Positions 27,483 to 36,897 of a stretch of 64,000 nucleotides of DNA are shown piece by piece (position 1 is the stretch's first letter; every line of letters begins with the position of its first letter). The DNA is taken from the NCBI RefSeq assembly GCF_030409315.1, contig NZ_JAUFPS010000012.1, positions 357,820 to 421,819 on the forward strand. The letters run 5' to 3'. Under the pieces are notes generated by a model. The model had not been told where the DNA came from. It saw nothing but the letters and a program-made list of their open reading frames with translations, and made no database searches. The position numbers were made by a program, and so were the translations under genes. The DNA is from Mucilaginibacter flavus (GTDB lineage Bacteria > Bacteroidota > Bacteroidia > Sphingobacteriales > Sphingobacteriaceae).

Positions 27483-30400
27483 ATGAAAAAGAAAGGTAAT
27501 TTAATTGAATGGGCTATGGAGTACCATGTATTCCCGCTGGCTTTATCTGCCGTGCTTGTTCTGCTTGGTATAGCCGCGCTTTTTAACATGCCGCGAAATG
27601 AGTTTCCCGATTTTACCATCAGGCAGGGCCTTATAACCGGGGTGTACCCCGGTGCTTCATCCAAACAGGTTGAAGAGCAGTTGACCAAAAAAGTGGAAGA
27701 GTACTTATTCAGCAATAATGAGGTGAATAAGAAAAAAACATACTCCTACTCCCGCGATGGTGTCATGTACATTTTTGTTGAGGTTGCCGATAATTTAGAC
27801 GCCATACAAACCAAGGCATTTTGGAACAAGATTAAAAACGGCATGCTCATTTTGCAAAGCCAGCTTCCCAAAGAGGTTAAAGGGTTTTACATCGATAGCG
27901 ATTTTGGAAATACATCGGCCCTGCTCCTATCGGTGGAATCAAATACAAGGCCATATAAAGAGTTGCTCCGCAATGTAGAAGATATTGAAGCCGAATTGCG
28001 GCAGGTGCAGGATGTTGCCAAAATATCGCACACGGGCAACCTAAACGAGCAGCTAACAGTTTACGTGGATAACAATAAGCTGCTGCAAAAAGGTGTATCG
28101 GCAGGCAACATTATGCAGATACTGCAAAATGAAGGCGCTATAAACGCTACCGGCAAAGTAGAAGGAGCCGTAGTTGATGAGCCAATCCACCTGAGCACGT
28201 TTTACAAAACCGAGGCAGAACTTGCCGACCAGATCATCAGGCAGGATGCAAACGGCAACTCCGTGCGCCTGCGCGATGTAGCTACACTGAAACGTGAATA
28301 TGACGAGCCGGATAGCTATGTAACCTCAAACGGCACCAAATCAATAGTGGTTTCGCTGGAGATGATAACCGGCAAAAATATTGTACTATTTGGTAAAGAA
28401 CTGGAAGCGCACATCGAAAAAGTACGCGAACACCTCCCACCGGATATTAAACTGGTAAAACTGGCCGATCAGCCCGAGGTTGTGGACGATTCGATAAGCC
28501 ACTTTATGAAAGAGTTTGCCTTCGCGCTTATTGGTGTTGTATGCGTGGCCCTGTTGCTGTTACCCTTCAGGGTGGCCGCCGTGGCCGCCGCCACTATCCC
28601 CATCACCATAGCCGCTACGCTGGGTATTATGTATATGACCGGCATTGAACTTGATACCGTTACACTTGCCGCCTTAATTGTGGTGCTGGGTATTGTGGTT
28701 GATGACCCTATAGTGGTGATTGATAATCACGTTGAAAAGCTGGATCATGGCATGTCTATTTGGGATGCGGCTATCAGTAGTGCTAAAGAATTGTTTCCAT
28801 CGGTATTTACCGCTACGCTGGCCATTTCTGCCACTTTTGTACCGCTGGCATTTTTCATGACCGGTACCGCTAAAGATTTCATCCGGTTATTCCCGGTAAC
28901 CATTATGATAGCGCTAACCCTATCGCTGCTGATCTCTATGCTGGTGGTTCCTTTCTTTAACACCCTATTTGTAAAAAAAGGATTACTGCATAATAAGGCA
29001 GATGAAAAAAGATCATTCCTGGACCGCTTGCAGGATTTTTTCAACAACCATATCGGCAATTCTATGAAGCACTACAAACTCACCGTGTTTTTCGCGGTGA
29101 TGGCTGTAGTTGTGGGAATTGGCATTATGGGTGTACTGCCGCAGCAATTATTCCCTAAGGTAGAGCGCAACCAGTTCGCGATGGAGATCTATTTACCATC
29201 TGGCTATAACCTATCTCAAACAGATAGTGTGGTAAAGGGCATGGAACGGATACTGAAACAGGATAAGCGCATCATCAACTATACCAGCTTCATTGGTAGC
29301 AGTTCGCCACGTTTCCACTCGGTATACGCGCCTAATTTGCCGGCAAAAAACTATGCGCAGATATTGATCAAAACAGTATCTGAAGATGCAACCGAAAAGG
29401 TTATTATCGAATATCAGCATAAATACAGTAACCTGTTTCCATCCGCCTATGTGCGTATGAAGCAGCTGAACATGATTAACGCCCTGGCACCTATTGAGGT
29501 AAGGATCAGCGGAAACGATATCTCATCATTAAAACAGGTGGCTAACCAGGTTTTAGCCATTGGCAAAACCTACAAAGAGGTAACCTGGGCCAGAACAGAT
29601 TATAACGAGATACAGCCCACTCTTAAAATAGATGTTAAAACAGCCGAAGCAGCAAGGCTTGGCCTGGGCAAAAGCGATATTGCCAACGCGGTAGCTATGC
29701 ACTCCGAAGGGATAACAGCTACCCAGCTTTGGGAAAACACTTACGCCGTAGATGTTAAAATTAAATCGCCAAAAGCTGCAAGGAGCGATCTATCGGCCCT
29801 GCGCGATCTTAATATCGTATCGCCACAAACAAAATCCATTATCCCCTTAAGGCAGGTTGCTGATGTAAACCAGGAATGGAACGACGGCCAGATAGCACGC
29901 AGAAACAGCGTGCGTACACTCACTGTACGTATGGATGTAACCCAGGACGCTGTGGCAAATGCCGTTTTGGCCAAAATGCAACCGGCCATTGAAAAAATAA
30001 AACTCCCCAACGGTGTTGAATTACGTTACGGAGGCGAACTGGAGTTACAAGGCGAAAACCAGGGGCCAATGGGTACCGCGCTTGGCGTAAGTATCATATT
30101 GATATTCCTGATTTTATTATGGCACTTTAAACATCTTAAACATGCCCTGCTAAGCATTACCACCATGCCTTTGAGTTTGTTAGGCGCATCGTTCGGTTTG
30201 TTGGTGATGGGATATCCGTTCGGGTTTACATCCTTTTTGGGCTTGCTTGCGCTTTGCGGTATTGTAGTGCGTAACGGTATCATCCTCATAGATTTTGCCG
30301 AAGAGTTGCGGCTGCACGAGGGTAAATCTGCCTTTGAAGCTGCAAAACTATCTGCCGAGCGCCGGATGCGACCTATTTTCCTTACCTCATCGGCAGCGGC

Positions 30401-30590
30401 TGTTGGTGTAATACCGATGGTGATCAGCCGGTCGTCATTATGGGGACCGCTTGGTACAGTGATCTGTTTCGGGTTATTGCTATCCATGTTGCTCACGTTA
30501 TTCGTGCTGCCTACCCTTTACTGGCTTTTCTTCCGCAAGGAGGATCAAAACAAACCGGATAGCCAAACCCCGGAAACCGTAACCGCATAA
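27483..30590 (+). CDS. RND efflux inner-membrane transporter (HAE1/AcrB-like)
   Basis: Proton-driven tripartite pump, 1035 aa with 12 predicted membrane helices and two large periplasmic loops. N-terminal start is EYHVFPLALSAVLVLLGIAA. The TM4 motif GIVVDDPIVVIDN keeps the double Asp of the proton relay, and GIVVRNGIILIDFAEELR is its TM10 counterpart. The first loop has PGASSKQVEEQLTKKVEEYL. Substrates cannot be predicted, but the hydrophobic-drug class is more likely than metals since the heavy-metal signature is absent. Confidence 0.95.
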   Translation: MKKKGNLIEWAMEYHVFPLALSAVLVLLGIAALFNMPRNEFPDFTIRQGLITGVYPGASSKQVEEQLTKKVEEYLFSNNEVNKKKTYSYSRDGVMYIFVEVADNLDAIQTKAFWNKIKNGMLILQSQLPKEVKGFYIDSDFGNTSALLLSVESNTRPYKELLRNVEDIEAELRQVQDVAKISHTGNLNEQLTVYVDNNKLLQKGVSAGNIMQILQNEGAINATGKVEGAVVDEPIHLSTFYKTEAELADQIIRQDANGNSVRLRDVATLKREYDEPDSYVTSNGTKSIVVSLEMITGKNIVLFGKELEAHIEKVREHLPPDIKLVKLADQPEVVDDSISHFMKEFAFALIGVVCVALLLLPFRVAAVAAATIPITIAATLGIMYMTGIELDTVTLAALIVVLGIVVDDPIVVIDNHVEKLDHGMSIWDAAISSAKELFPSVFTATLAISATFVPLAFFMTGTAKDFIRLFPVTIMIALTLSLLISMLVVPFFNTLFVKKGLLHNKADEKRSFLDRLQDFFNNHIGNSMKHYKLTVFFAVMAVVVGIGIMGVLPQQLFPKVERNQFAMEIYLPSGYNLSQTDSVVKGMERILKQDKRIINYTSFIGSSSPRFHSVYAPNLPAKNYAQILIKTVSEDATEKVIIEYQHKYSNLFPSAYVRMKQLNMINALAPIEVRISGNDISSLKQVANQVLAIGKTYKEVTWARTDYNEIQPTLKIDVKTAEAARLGLGKSDIANAVAMHSEGITATQLWENTYAVDVKIKSPKAARSDLSALRDLNIVSPQTKSIIPLRQVADVNQEWNDGQIARRNSVRTLTVRMDVTQDAVANAVLAKMQPAIEKIKLPNGVELRYGGELELQGENQGPMGTALGVSIILIFLILLWHFKHLKHALLSITTMPLSLLGASFGLLVMGYPFGFTSFLGLLALCGIVVRNGIILIDFAEELRLHEGKSAFEAAKLSAERRMRPIFLTSSAAAVGVIPMVISRSSLWGPLGTVICFGLLLSMLLTLFVLPTLYWLFFRKEDQNKPDSQTPETVTA

Positions 30591-30600
30591 GTTCATGATC

Positions 30601-31893
30601 ATGAAAACATTCTTTTTTTCCATATTTATTTTATCGTGTCTGCAGGCTGGTGCCCAGCAGCACAGCATATCCCTGCAACAAAGCAAGCAGGCGGCCCTTG
30701 CCTATAGTTACGCACTAAAAAACGGCGAGTTAAAAATCAGCTCGGCCCAAGCCGATGTTGCTGCGGCCAAATCAGATTATCTACCCTCGGTGAGTGCCAC
30801 CGGGGTTGGATTGTTCGGCTTTAAGGATTTTGTATCGGCCATGCCTCCCCTGTTAGAAAAAGGAGTTAATAACCTTTACCTGTTTGGCGTAACCGGTACC
30901 GAAGCACTTTACGCCGGCGGTAAAATTAAAACCGGCAACCAGCTGGCCGCATTACAGTTGCAGGTGAGCCAGATCAGGAAAAAGCAATCGGCAGATTCTG
31001 TGGTATTACTTACCGAACAAAAATACTGGAACCTGGTAAACATACAGGAACAGCAAAAAACCATACTTTTAAATGAAGCCCTGCTTAATGCCGTACTTAA
31101 AATGCAAAAAGATATGCTGGCATCGGGCTTAATAGCCAGGAACGATTTGCTGAAGGTAAAAGTTCAGCTTAGTCAGCTATTGGTTAACAAAAGCAAGCTC
31201 CAGAATGGTCGCCATGTAGCGCAGTTAGATTTTTCGATGTATACCGGTATTCCTTTTGATTCGTTGATGACGATGCAGGATACACTTAACAAAACAAGCA
31301 CGCCTACCCTGCCTGCCCTGCAACCCGATACTAATTTAAACGGGAATGCCAATTATCAGCTATTAACAAAGCGTATTGAGGGCGAAAAACTGCAAACCAG
31401 GTTAGCCAATGGCGATAACCTGCCCAGTCTGTCTGTCGGCCTAAGCGCGTCGCAAACCGGATCGATCAATAGCGGTATTGGAAGCAATTTTGCACCAGCA
31501 AGTTTTGTTACACTTAGCATTCCTATTTCAAACGGTTTATGGGGACGCGGTAAGCAAAAGATTAAACAACACCATATAAGCGAGCAAATAGCCCGTAATG
31601 ATTTCAGCGATGGCCAAAATCAATTGAAAGTAGGTATTGTGCGCTATTGGTATGATATGCAGGACCAGCTAACCCAAATTAGCTATGCCAAAGACAATCT
31701 GGAACAGGCTACCGAAAACGTAAAAGTTAACCAGGATAACTATAAAGCCGGCCTGGCTACCATTTCTGAAGTATTGGATGCCCAAGCTGCTTACCAGCAA
31801 GCCTCAAGCACTGTGGTTACCGCCTTTGCCGATTTTAACGTAAGAGCGGCCGTATACCGCTATGTAACCGCGAAAACCGAGAGCCAGCCATAG
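30601..31893 (+). CDS. TolC-family outer-membrane efflux protein
   Basis: Outer-membrane channel of the RND system. The start is set at the Met of KTFFFSIFILSCLQAGAQ, a signal peptide; an ATG two codons earlier (30595) is also possible. About 430 aa with two OEP repeats (QADVAAAKSDYLPSVSATG and the second near LATISEVLDAQAAYQQA, the well-conserved coiled-coil end). It follows the pump gene by only a few bp. The stop lies within a terminator hairpin. Confidence 0.94.
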   Translation: MKTFFFSIFILSCLQAGAQQHSISLQQSKQAALAYSYALKNGELKISSAQADVAAAKSDYLPSVSATGVGLFGFKDFVSAMPPLLEKGVNNLYLFGVTGTEALYAGGKIKTGNQLAALQLQVSQIRKKQSADSVVLLTEQKYWNLVNIQEQQKTILLNEALLNAVLKMQKDMLASGLIARNDLLKVKVQLSQLLVNKSKLQNGRHVAQLDFSMYTGIPFDSLMTMQDTLNKTSTPTLPALQPDTNLNGNANYQLLTKRIEGEKLQTRLANGDNLPSLSVGLSASQTGSINSGIGSNFAPASFVTLSIPISNGLWGRGKQKIKQHHISEQIARNDFSDGQNQLKVGIVRYWYDMQDQLTQISYAKDNLEQATENVKVNQDNYKAGLATISEVLDAQAAYQQASSTVVTAFADFNVRAAVYRYVTAKTESQP

Positions 31894-31907
31894 TAGCTGG
31901 CTCTTTT
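31880..31907 (+). terminator. Terminator of the RND operon
   Basis: AGAGCCAGC (31880-31888) and GCTGGCTCT (31896-31904) form a perfect 9-bp stem followed by TTTT; the first arm overlaps the last codons of the tolC-like gene. Confidence 0.85.
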
Positions 31908-31959
31908 ATAAAGCGGGCTTAACCCCACGGAGAGAAGCCAAGTAATATCAACCGCTGCA

Positions 31960-32535
31960 ATGGACAACAAAAGAACACATCTTATTGATAACGCCATCGG
32001 GCTTTTTATCCAACATGGCATTGTAAGTGTTACCATGGATGAGGTGGCGGGCGCGGCGGGCATGTCGAAGAAAACGCTTTACCAGCATTTTGCCAACAAA
32101 GGCATCCTTGTTGAAGCCGTTGTTGATTTGCTGATTGAGCAGGGCGAAGGCATATTGAAGGCAAACAAAAACATGACTACAGATCCTGTTTGGGAGTTAT
32201 TTCTGCAACAGGATCTTTTTAAACACTTGATTGCCTCCCGGTACCTTTTTAACGATGCCGTGTTACAACGATATCCACGCGCACACAGAGTTGTACTTCA
32301 TTTTAAAAACGATACGCTAAAAAGTGTTATCGAAGCGAATTTAAAGCAAGGTATAGAGAGAGGGCTTTACCGGGACAACCTTGATATTGAAACCACAGCC
32401 GGCATTTACACCTCCGTAACCGACTTTTTTTTGTTTAACAATTTACGCAACCCCGCCGAAGTATTTACAGCGCTACACCTGTTTATAAACAGCATAACAA
32501 CAATGGAAGGGCGTGGTGTTTTCGCTGGTTTGTAG
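31960..32535 (+). CDS. TetR-family transcriptional regulator
   Basis: The 191-aa regulator has an N-terminal HTH at about 8-52 (VSVTMDEVAGAAGMSKKTLYQHFANKGIL). The C-terminal ligand domain is unlike that of the other TetR protein at 25556, so they are not recent duplicates. It lies 66 bp after the RND operon terminator and reads in the same direction, so it may be an independent second regulator of the pump. Immediately downstream begins the large REP-B array. Confidence 0.92.
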   Translation: MDNKRTHLIDNAIGLFIQHGIVSVTMDEVAGAAGMSKKTLYQHFANKGILVEAVVDLLIEQGEGILKANKNMTTDPVWELFLQQDLFKHLIASRYLFNDAVLQRYPRAHRVVLHFKNDTLKSVIEANLKQGIERGLYRDNLDIETTAGIYTSVTDFFLFNNLRNPAEVFTALHLFINSITTMEGRGVFAGL

Positions 32536-32557
32536 CTTTGCTTGATTCTACAAAAAG

Positions 32558-33315
32558 GTAGGCGCTATGCGGCATGATTTGCTTGGGCGATCTTTTCTAC
32601 AAACAGGTAGCCGCTATGCGGCATAATTTGCGTGGGTAATCTTTTTCTACAAACAGGTAGCCGCTATGCGGCAGATTTGCGTGGATGACCTTTTCTACAA
32701 ACAGGCAGCCGCTATGCGGCATGATTTACTTGGGTGACCTTTTTCTACAAGCAGGTAGCCGCTATGCGGCATGATTTGCTTGGGCGACCTTTCTACAAAC
32801 AGGTAGCCGCTACGCGGCATGATTTGCTTGGGCGATCTTTTTCTACAAGCAGGTAGGCGCTATGCGGAATGATTTGCTTGGACGACCTTTTTCTACAAGC
32901 AGGTAGCCGCTATGCGGAATGATTTGCTTGGACGACCTTTTTCTACAAGCAGGTAGCCGCTATGCGGAATGATTTGCATGCGTGACCTTTTCTACAAACA
33001 GGTAGCCGCTACGCGGCATGATTTGCTGGGGCGATCTTTTTCAACAAGCAGGTAGCCGCTATGCGGCATGATTTGCGTGGGCGATCCTTTCTACAAGCAG
33101 GTAGCCGCTACGCGGCATGATTTGAATGCGTGACCTTTTCTACAAACAGGTAGCCGCTATGCGGCAGAATTTGCATGCGTGACCTTTTTCTACAAGCAGG
33201 TAGCCGCTATGCGCCATGATTTGCATGCGTGACCTTTTCTACAAACAGGTAGCCGCTATGCGGAATGATTTGCTTGGGCGATCTTTTTCTACAAGCAGGT
33301 AGCCGCTATGCGGCA
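32558..33315. repeat. Array of 16 REP-B units with 48-50 bp spacing
   Basis: Sixteen head-to-tail units, each GTAG followed by the hairpin GCCGC-TAT-GCGGC (variants TAC, GCGGA, GGCGC), start at 32558, 32607, 32657, 32705, 32755, 32803, 32853, 32903, 32953, 33002, 33052, 33101, 33150, 33200, 33249 and 33299. Between them is a conserved stretch CATGATTTGCTTGGGCGATC, then TTTTTCTACAAGCAG. Changes are mostly substitutions in the link and some in the stem. No ORF is supported. Confidence 0.95.
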
Positions 33316-33360
33316 ATTAAAGAGCTTATTTAGGTCGACAAATTTATCCACCTGTCAATT

Positions 33361-33779
33361 CCAACACGCAAATCTGCCGCATAGCGGCTACCTATTTGTA
33401 GTAAGCCCGGTTTGGAATGAAGTTTATGCCGCATAGCGGCTACCTGTTTGTTATCTTCAAGATGATTTTCCCAATGGACATATTCGCCACAAACCGCTTA
33501 ATTGCGCAACTAAAGGCTTTCTTTAATCCGACGAAGTCTATCCATTTGTCAATTTCTACACGCAAATCTGCCGCACAGCGGCTACCTATTTGTAGCAAAT
33601 CCGGTTTCGAATGACCTTTATGCCGCATAGCGGCTACCTGTTTGTTATCTTCAAGATGATTTTCCCAATGGACATATTCGCCACAAACCGCTTAATTGCG
33701 CAGTTAAAGGCTTTCTTTAATCCGCCAAAACTTATGCACCTCCCAATTCCAACACGCAAATCTGCCGCATAGCGGCTAC
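33361..33779. repeat. Inverted REP-B units on a 194-bp tandem duplication
   Basis: Five REP-B units in the opposite direction to the array: 33375-33391, 33427-33443, 33569-33585, 33621-33637 and 33763-33779. They are carried by two tandem 194-bp copies (33361-33554 and 33555-33748) plus a third partial copy ending before the transposase gene. The copies share the non-palindromic stretch CAAGATGATTTTCCCAATGG and following bases almost unchanged. Confidence 0.9.
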
Positions 33780-33851
33780 CTGTTTGTTTTCTCCAACTGA
33801 TTTTTTAAATATGCCTACCCTCGCGAACCGCCTAATTTATTAGATTTGGTT

Positions 33852-34316
33852 ATGCCAAATACCTATACACAATTATATATCCATTGCGTTTTTGCTGTTA
33901 AATACCGATTGGCTGTTATAGAATCATCATGGGAAGAGGATCTACATAAATACATTACTGGCATCGTACAAAACAACGGTCATAAAATGCTGGCTATTAA
34001 CTCCGCTACCGATCATCTGCATATCTTCATCGGCCTCGATCCTCAACAATCCATCTCCGAAATGATGCGACTCGTAAAAGGGGATAGCTCGGAATTTATC
34101 AACAAATCGGGATTTACTAAAAGAAAATTTCAATGGCAACGGGGGTACGGTGCGTTCAGTAATAGCAAATCGCAGATTGATGGCGTGGTAAAATACATCG
34201 GCAATCAAAAACAACATCACCTCAAAAAATCATTCAGGGATGAATACCTCGAAATATTAAAACATTACGCTGTTGAATACGATGAAGAATACCTGTTCAG
34301 TGATCTGCTGGATTGA
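33852..34316 (+). CDS. Y1 (IS200-like) transposase linked to REP-B repeats
   Basis: HUH single-strand transposase of 154 aa from the ATG at 33852. HUH motif is TDHLHIFIGLD (His pair about 55-57) and the catalytic Tyr is in GVVKYIGNQKQHH (about 121). N-terminal YTQLYIHCVFAVKYRLAVI is the usual IS200-type beta strand with a substituted second part. It differs clearly from the 175-aa enzyme at 14581. No tnpB and no obvious right-end hairpin follow the stop, so this is either an IS200-type element that lost an end or a domesticated enzyme acting on the REP-B repeats upstream. Confidence 0.88.
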   Translation: MPNTYTQLYIHCVFAVKYRLAVIESSWEEDLHKYITGIVQNNGHKMLAINSATDHLHIFIGLDPQQSISEMMRLVKGDSSEFINKSGFTKRKFQWQRGYGAFSNSKSQIDGVVKYIGNQKQHHLKKSFRDEYLEILKHYAVEYDEEYLFSDLLD

Positions 34317-34382
34317 AATAAAATCTTCCTTACCCTCCGGCCTTAATACTCCCTACCTTTCAAGCCATAATACCACTTTACC

Positions 34383-34763
34383 CTACAAAATCTGGAATGC
34401 CTTTTGGGTCATTGGTTTCGGGAAGTAAGATGTAACGCACGAATAATTTTTTGACCGGGAAATATCTTTAGGCAAAATGGAAAATGATACAATGTGAATG
34501 GTGATTTCTTTGGCAAACATGCCAGATATCTGGTTGTACTCATCTAAAAAATCCCAGCCGCTAAAAGAATCCATGTACAGATCTAAAAAAATCACATCCG
34601 GCAATTCGGCAGGTTTGTGCATGTTGTCTTTAAGAAATTTGATGGCGCTTTTGGCATCCATATAATATTTAACATCAGCAAAAGTATTTGATTTGGCCTG
34701 GTGGTTTTTAATAATGGCTATATCGATGTAGTTATCATCAATACACAATAAACGTTTTGACAT
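34383..34763 (-). CDS. Single-domain response regulator
   Basis: Receiver (CheY-like) domain of 126 aa without output domain. The acidic pair is in LLCIDDNYIDIAI (D9/D10), the phospho-acceptor Asp in VIFLDLYMDSFSGWDFL (about D60), and the conserved Lys in SYFPKPMTQKAF. It resembles the lipid/cytosolic relay regulators common in Bacteroidota. No kinase is adjacent. The C-terminal helix is short, ending FQIL, so the protein is a few residues shorter than usual. Confidence 0.9.
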   Translation of the reverse strand: MSKRLLCIDDNYIDIAIIKNHQAKSNTFADVKYYMDAKSAIKFLKDNMHKPAELPDVIFLDLYMDSFSGWDFLDEYNQISGMFAKEITIHIVSFSILPKDISRSKNYSCVTSYFPKPMTQKAFQIL

Positions 34764-35078
34764 AAGGTAGGGGTTAGTAGCCTAATATAGCAATTAGCTG
34801 TAACGCTGAAAATAAATATATTTTTTAAATTAAATAAGTTAATCAACTATTACACAATAGTATAACAGGGCAATATTATTAAGTTTAAAAGTACAATTTT
34901 GTAACACGGTTAAGTGCCTAATATTACGATTAGTTGAGGTAATATCCTCACCGTTTATTGATATTTTTTCAACTTATTTTAACCAAATAAATAAGAAGGC
35001 CAGGCATATTTTTCTGTACTTGAAATTCAAAAGCAATACGTTACAAGGGATATTTTCAGAAACTTCTTCGGCTATGTA
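34764..35078. other. AT-rich gene-free gap
   Basis: About 315 bp of AT-rich DNA upstream of the response regulator and downstream of the acyltransferase. No repeat, RNA or clear promoter pair found. Confidence 0.5.
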
Positions 35079-36236
35079 TTAAATTATCTTTTTTACTATG
35101 GGTACCCTCACCATGCCCAGTCCTACTAAAAATGATAAGGTTACTACTACCGGTGCCGCTACCAGCAATTTAACAGCCGGATCAATAGCCCATGACCTAA
35201 GCAACATGGATACCGATATAAGTACCAGCGGATGGAAAATATAAACCGCGAAGGTAGCCCGAGATAGTTTTTTAAAGAAAGCGCTTTGCGTGTTCCACTT
35301 TTTACCGGCAATGCCAAGCAGGGCTGCTATAATAAAAATACCGGTACACTGTTCCCAAAACGCGTACATCAATGATTGCCAGCTGCCACCACCATTTAAA
35401 GTTTCAATAGGGCTTTTGGTTACCGTTACTACGTAATACAATACCGGGAACAACACCACAATCATCACAAAAACCATTATCGCGAAATCTTTACCCATTT
35501 TATAATTAACCTTACTAAGCCATTCCCCGCGTGATGCCACAATACCCATGGCAAACAAAGCCACATATTGCGTAAAATGACCAAATTGGAAACCAACAGG
35601 TGCAAGCACCCAACCTACAGGAAAAGCCCAGCGCACCAGGTAACTGCCCAAAGCCAATAATATCGCAAAAACAACTACTGCAATTGCTCCCGGTGTTTTT
35701 GGTGACGACTGGTTATTGCTTTTAAACACCAGCATTCCCCCTACGTAAAGCAGACTAAACAAAAGCAAGGCTGCCACAAACCAAAGCACGCCAAAACTTA
35801 TCCATGAATGAAAACCGCCCAGGTATTGCAGGTAACTAATTTTATTCCCCTCGGCAAAACGATATACCAGGTAGCTTAGCACCGGGGATAAAACAAGCGA
35901 GTAAAACAACAGGGGGATTCCCAACCGCTTCAAACGATCTGCCATAAAACGGACTGCGCCCTTTTTGCGGTATGATGATTCGGTAAAATAGGCTGATAGA
36001 AAAAAGAAGAAACCCATAAAAAATGCCTGGTTGGTGGCCACAAACAAAGTCATGGGGATAAGCGCGCCAATATGGGTTGTTTTTTCGGAATAGTACCAAC
36101 TGCCAGGGCCGCCGTAAGTGATCACCGTATGGTGTAAAACCACCAGCACCGTAAGGATCACTTTTAAATTATCAACATATGCAATTTTAACGCTTTTATG
36201 GGTTTCTATTGCCGGGGTAATGGTTTCGGGATGCAT
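35079..36236 (-). CDS. Acyltransferase 3 family membrane protein
   Basis: Membrane acyltransferase of 385 aa with about 10 helices. The N-terminal AYVDNLKVILTVLVVLHHT has the family His pair, and GFFFFLSAYFTESSYRKKG the following loop. This sub-type (YVDNLK start) is common in Bacteroidota and resembles glucans-biosynthesis protein MdoC/OpgC-like acyltransferases more than OafA. Acceptor unknown. Single gene. Confidence 0.88.
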   Translation of the reverse strand: MHPETITPAIETHKSVKIAYVDNLKVILTVLVVLHHTVITYGGPGSWYYSEKTTHIGALIPMTLFVATNQAFFMGFFFFLSAYFTESSYRKKGAVRFMADRLKRLGIPLLFYSLVLSPVLSYLVYRFAEGNKISYLQYLGGFHSWISFGVLWFVAALLLFSLLYVGGMLVFKSNNQSSPKTPGAIAVVVFAILLALGSYLVRWAFPVGWVLAPVGFQFGHFTQYVALFAMGIVASRGEWLSKVNYKMGKDFAIMVFVMIVVLFPVLYYVVTVTKSPIETLNGGGSWQSLMYAFWEQCTGIFIIAALLGIAGKKWNTQSAFFKKLSRATFAVYIFHPLVLISVSMLLRSWAIDPAVKLLVAAPVVVTLSFLVGLGMVRVPIVKKII

Positions 36237-36377
36237 AGTGCCGCTTTAGGATGCTGTTTAAATTTACCTAAAAGACGGAATATGTGGTGGGATGTTACAG
36301 CAACCGGGAAATTTGAATGTATCTGACTACAATGGTAGCTATTCCCATGGTTTTGAACTTGCCACCCAGGCATTCTT

Positions 36378-36668
36378 TTACGCCGATTTCCAGATTTTAA
36401 ACACATTTTGGTACCGGGCTTCGTTATCCTGTATAATAATGGATAAATGATTTTGCCGGGCAGGAAAATGCTGATCAATAACCCGTTGAATTTGCTGCAA
36501 CATATTGCCCAGTCTCGATTCAAAATCGGCCTGGCTAATTTTGATCAATACCTGGTTACCCATGCTGGCTACAGTGCCATGCTCACCAAGTTCTATTCGC
36601 AGTAAGTGAATAACATCGGTTGTGAGCGTTTTGGCAGCCATTTCTGCCAAAGAAATAATTTCATTCAT
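36378..36668 (-). CDS. Hypothetical protein (96 aa)
   Basis: I do not recognise a family. Small mixed alpha/beta protein without signal peptide or membrane segment. The N-terminal half is helical (AEMAAKTLTTDVIHLLRIEL), then a strand-like GNQVLIKISQADFESRLGNM and a C-terminal QDNEARYQNVFKIW. Codon use and composition look like neighbours. It stands alone between the acyltransferase and the alpha/beta hydrolase genes. Confidence 0.6.
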   Translation of the reverse strand: MNEIISLAEMAAKTLTTDVIHLLRIELGEHGTVASMGNQVLIKISQADFESRLGNMLQQIQRVIDQHFPARQNHLSIIIQDNEARYQNVFKIWKSA

Positions 36669-36897
36669 GTTTTGATCCTAAAATATCTCAACTTTAAAAA
36701 CTAACGGGTTTGCGGGGTTTGTTTCGCGCAATTTATGATCCTTTAGCGGCATCCCAAACTTCACCATTCATCAATATTATAACGGGAAAAAGCCAGGAAA
36801 GTTTACAAAAACACTCAAATTACTTAGCCATGACCAAGGCAGCAAAAGCTGAATTTATAAAATATTAATTATGAACAGCTTGTAACTCTACCGTCTG

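Noticed and set aside
32558..33315. CRISPR-like array of regularly spaced repeats
   Set aside because: The palindrome is only 17 bp and the linkers are alike, not unique spacers; no cas gene is near. It fits REP units.
33417..33614. 65-aa ORF in the inverted REP-B region
   Set aside because: It lies wholly in the 194-bp tandem repeat, with hairpin sequence translated; no independent support.
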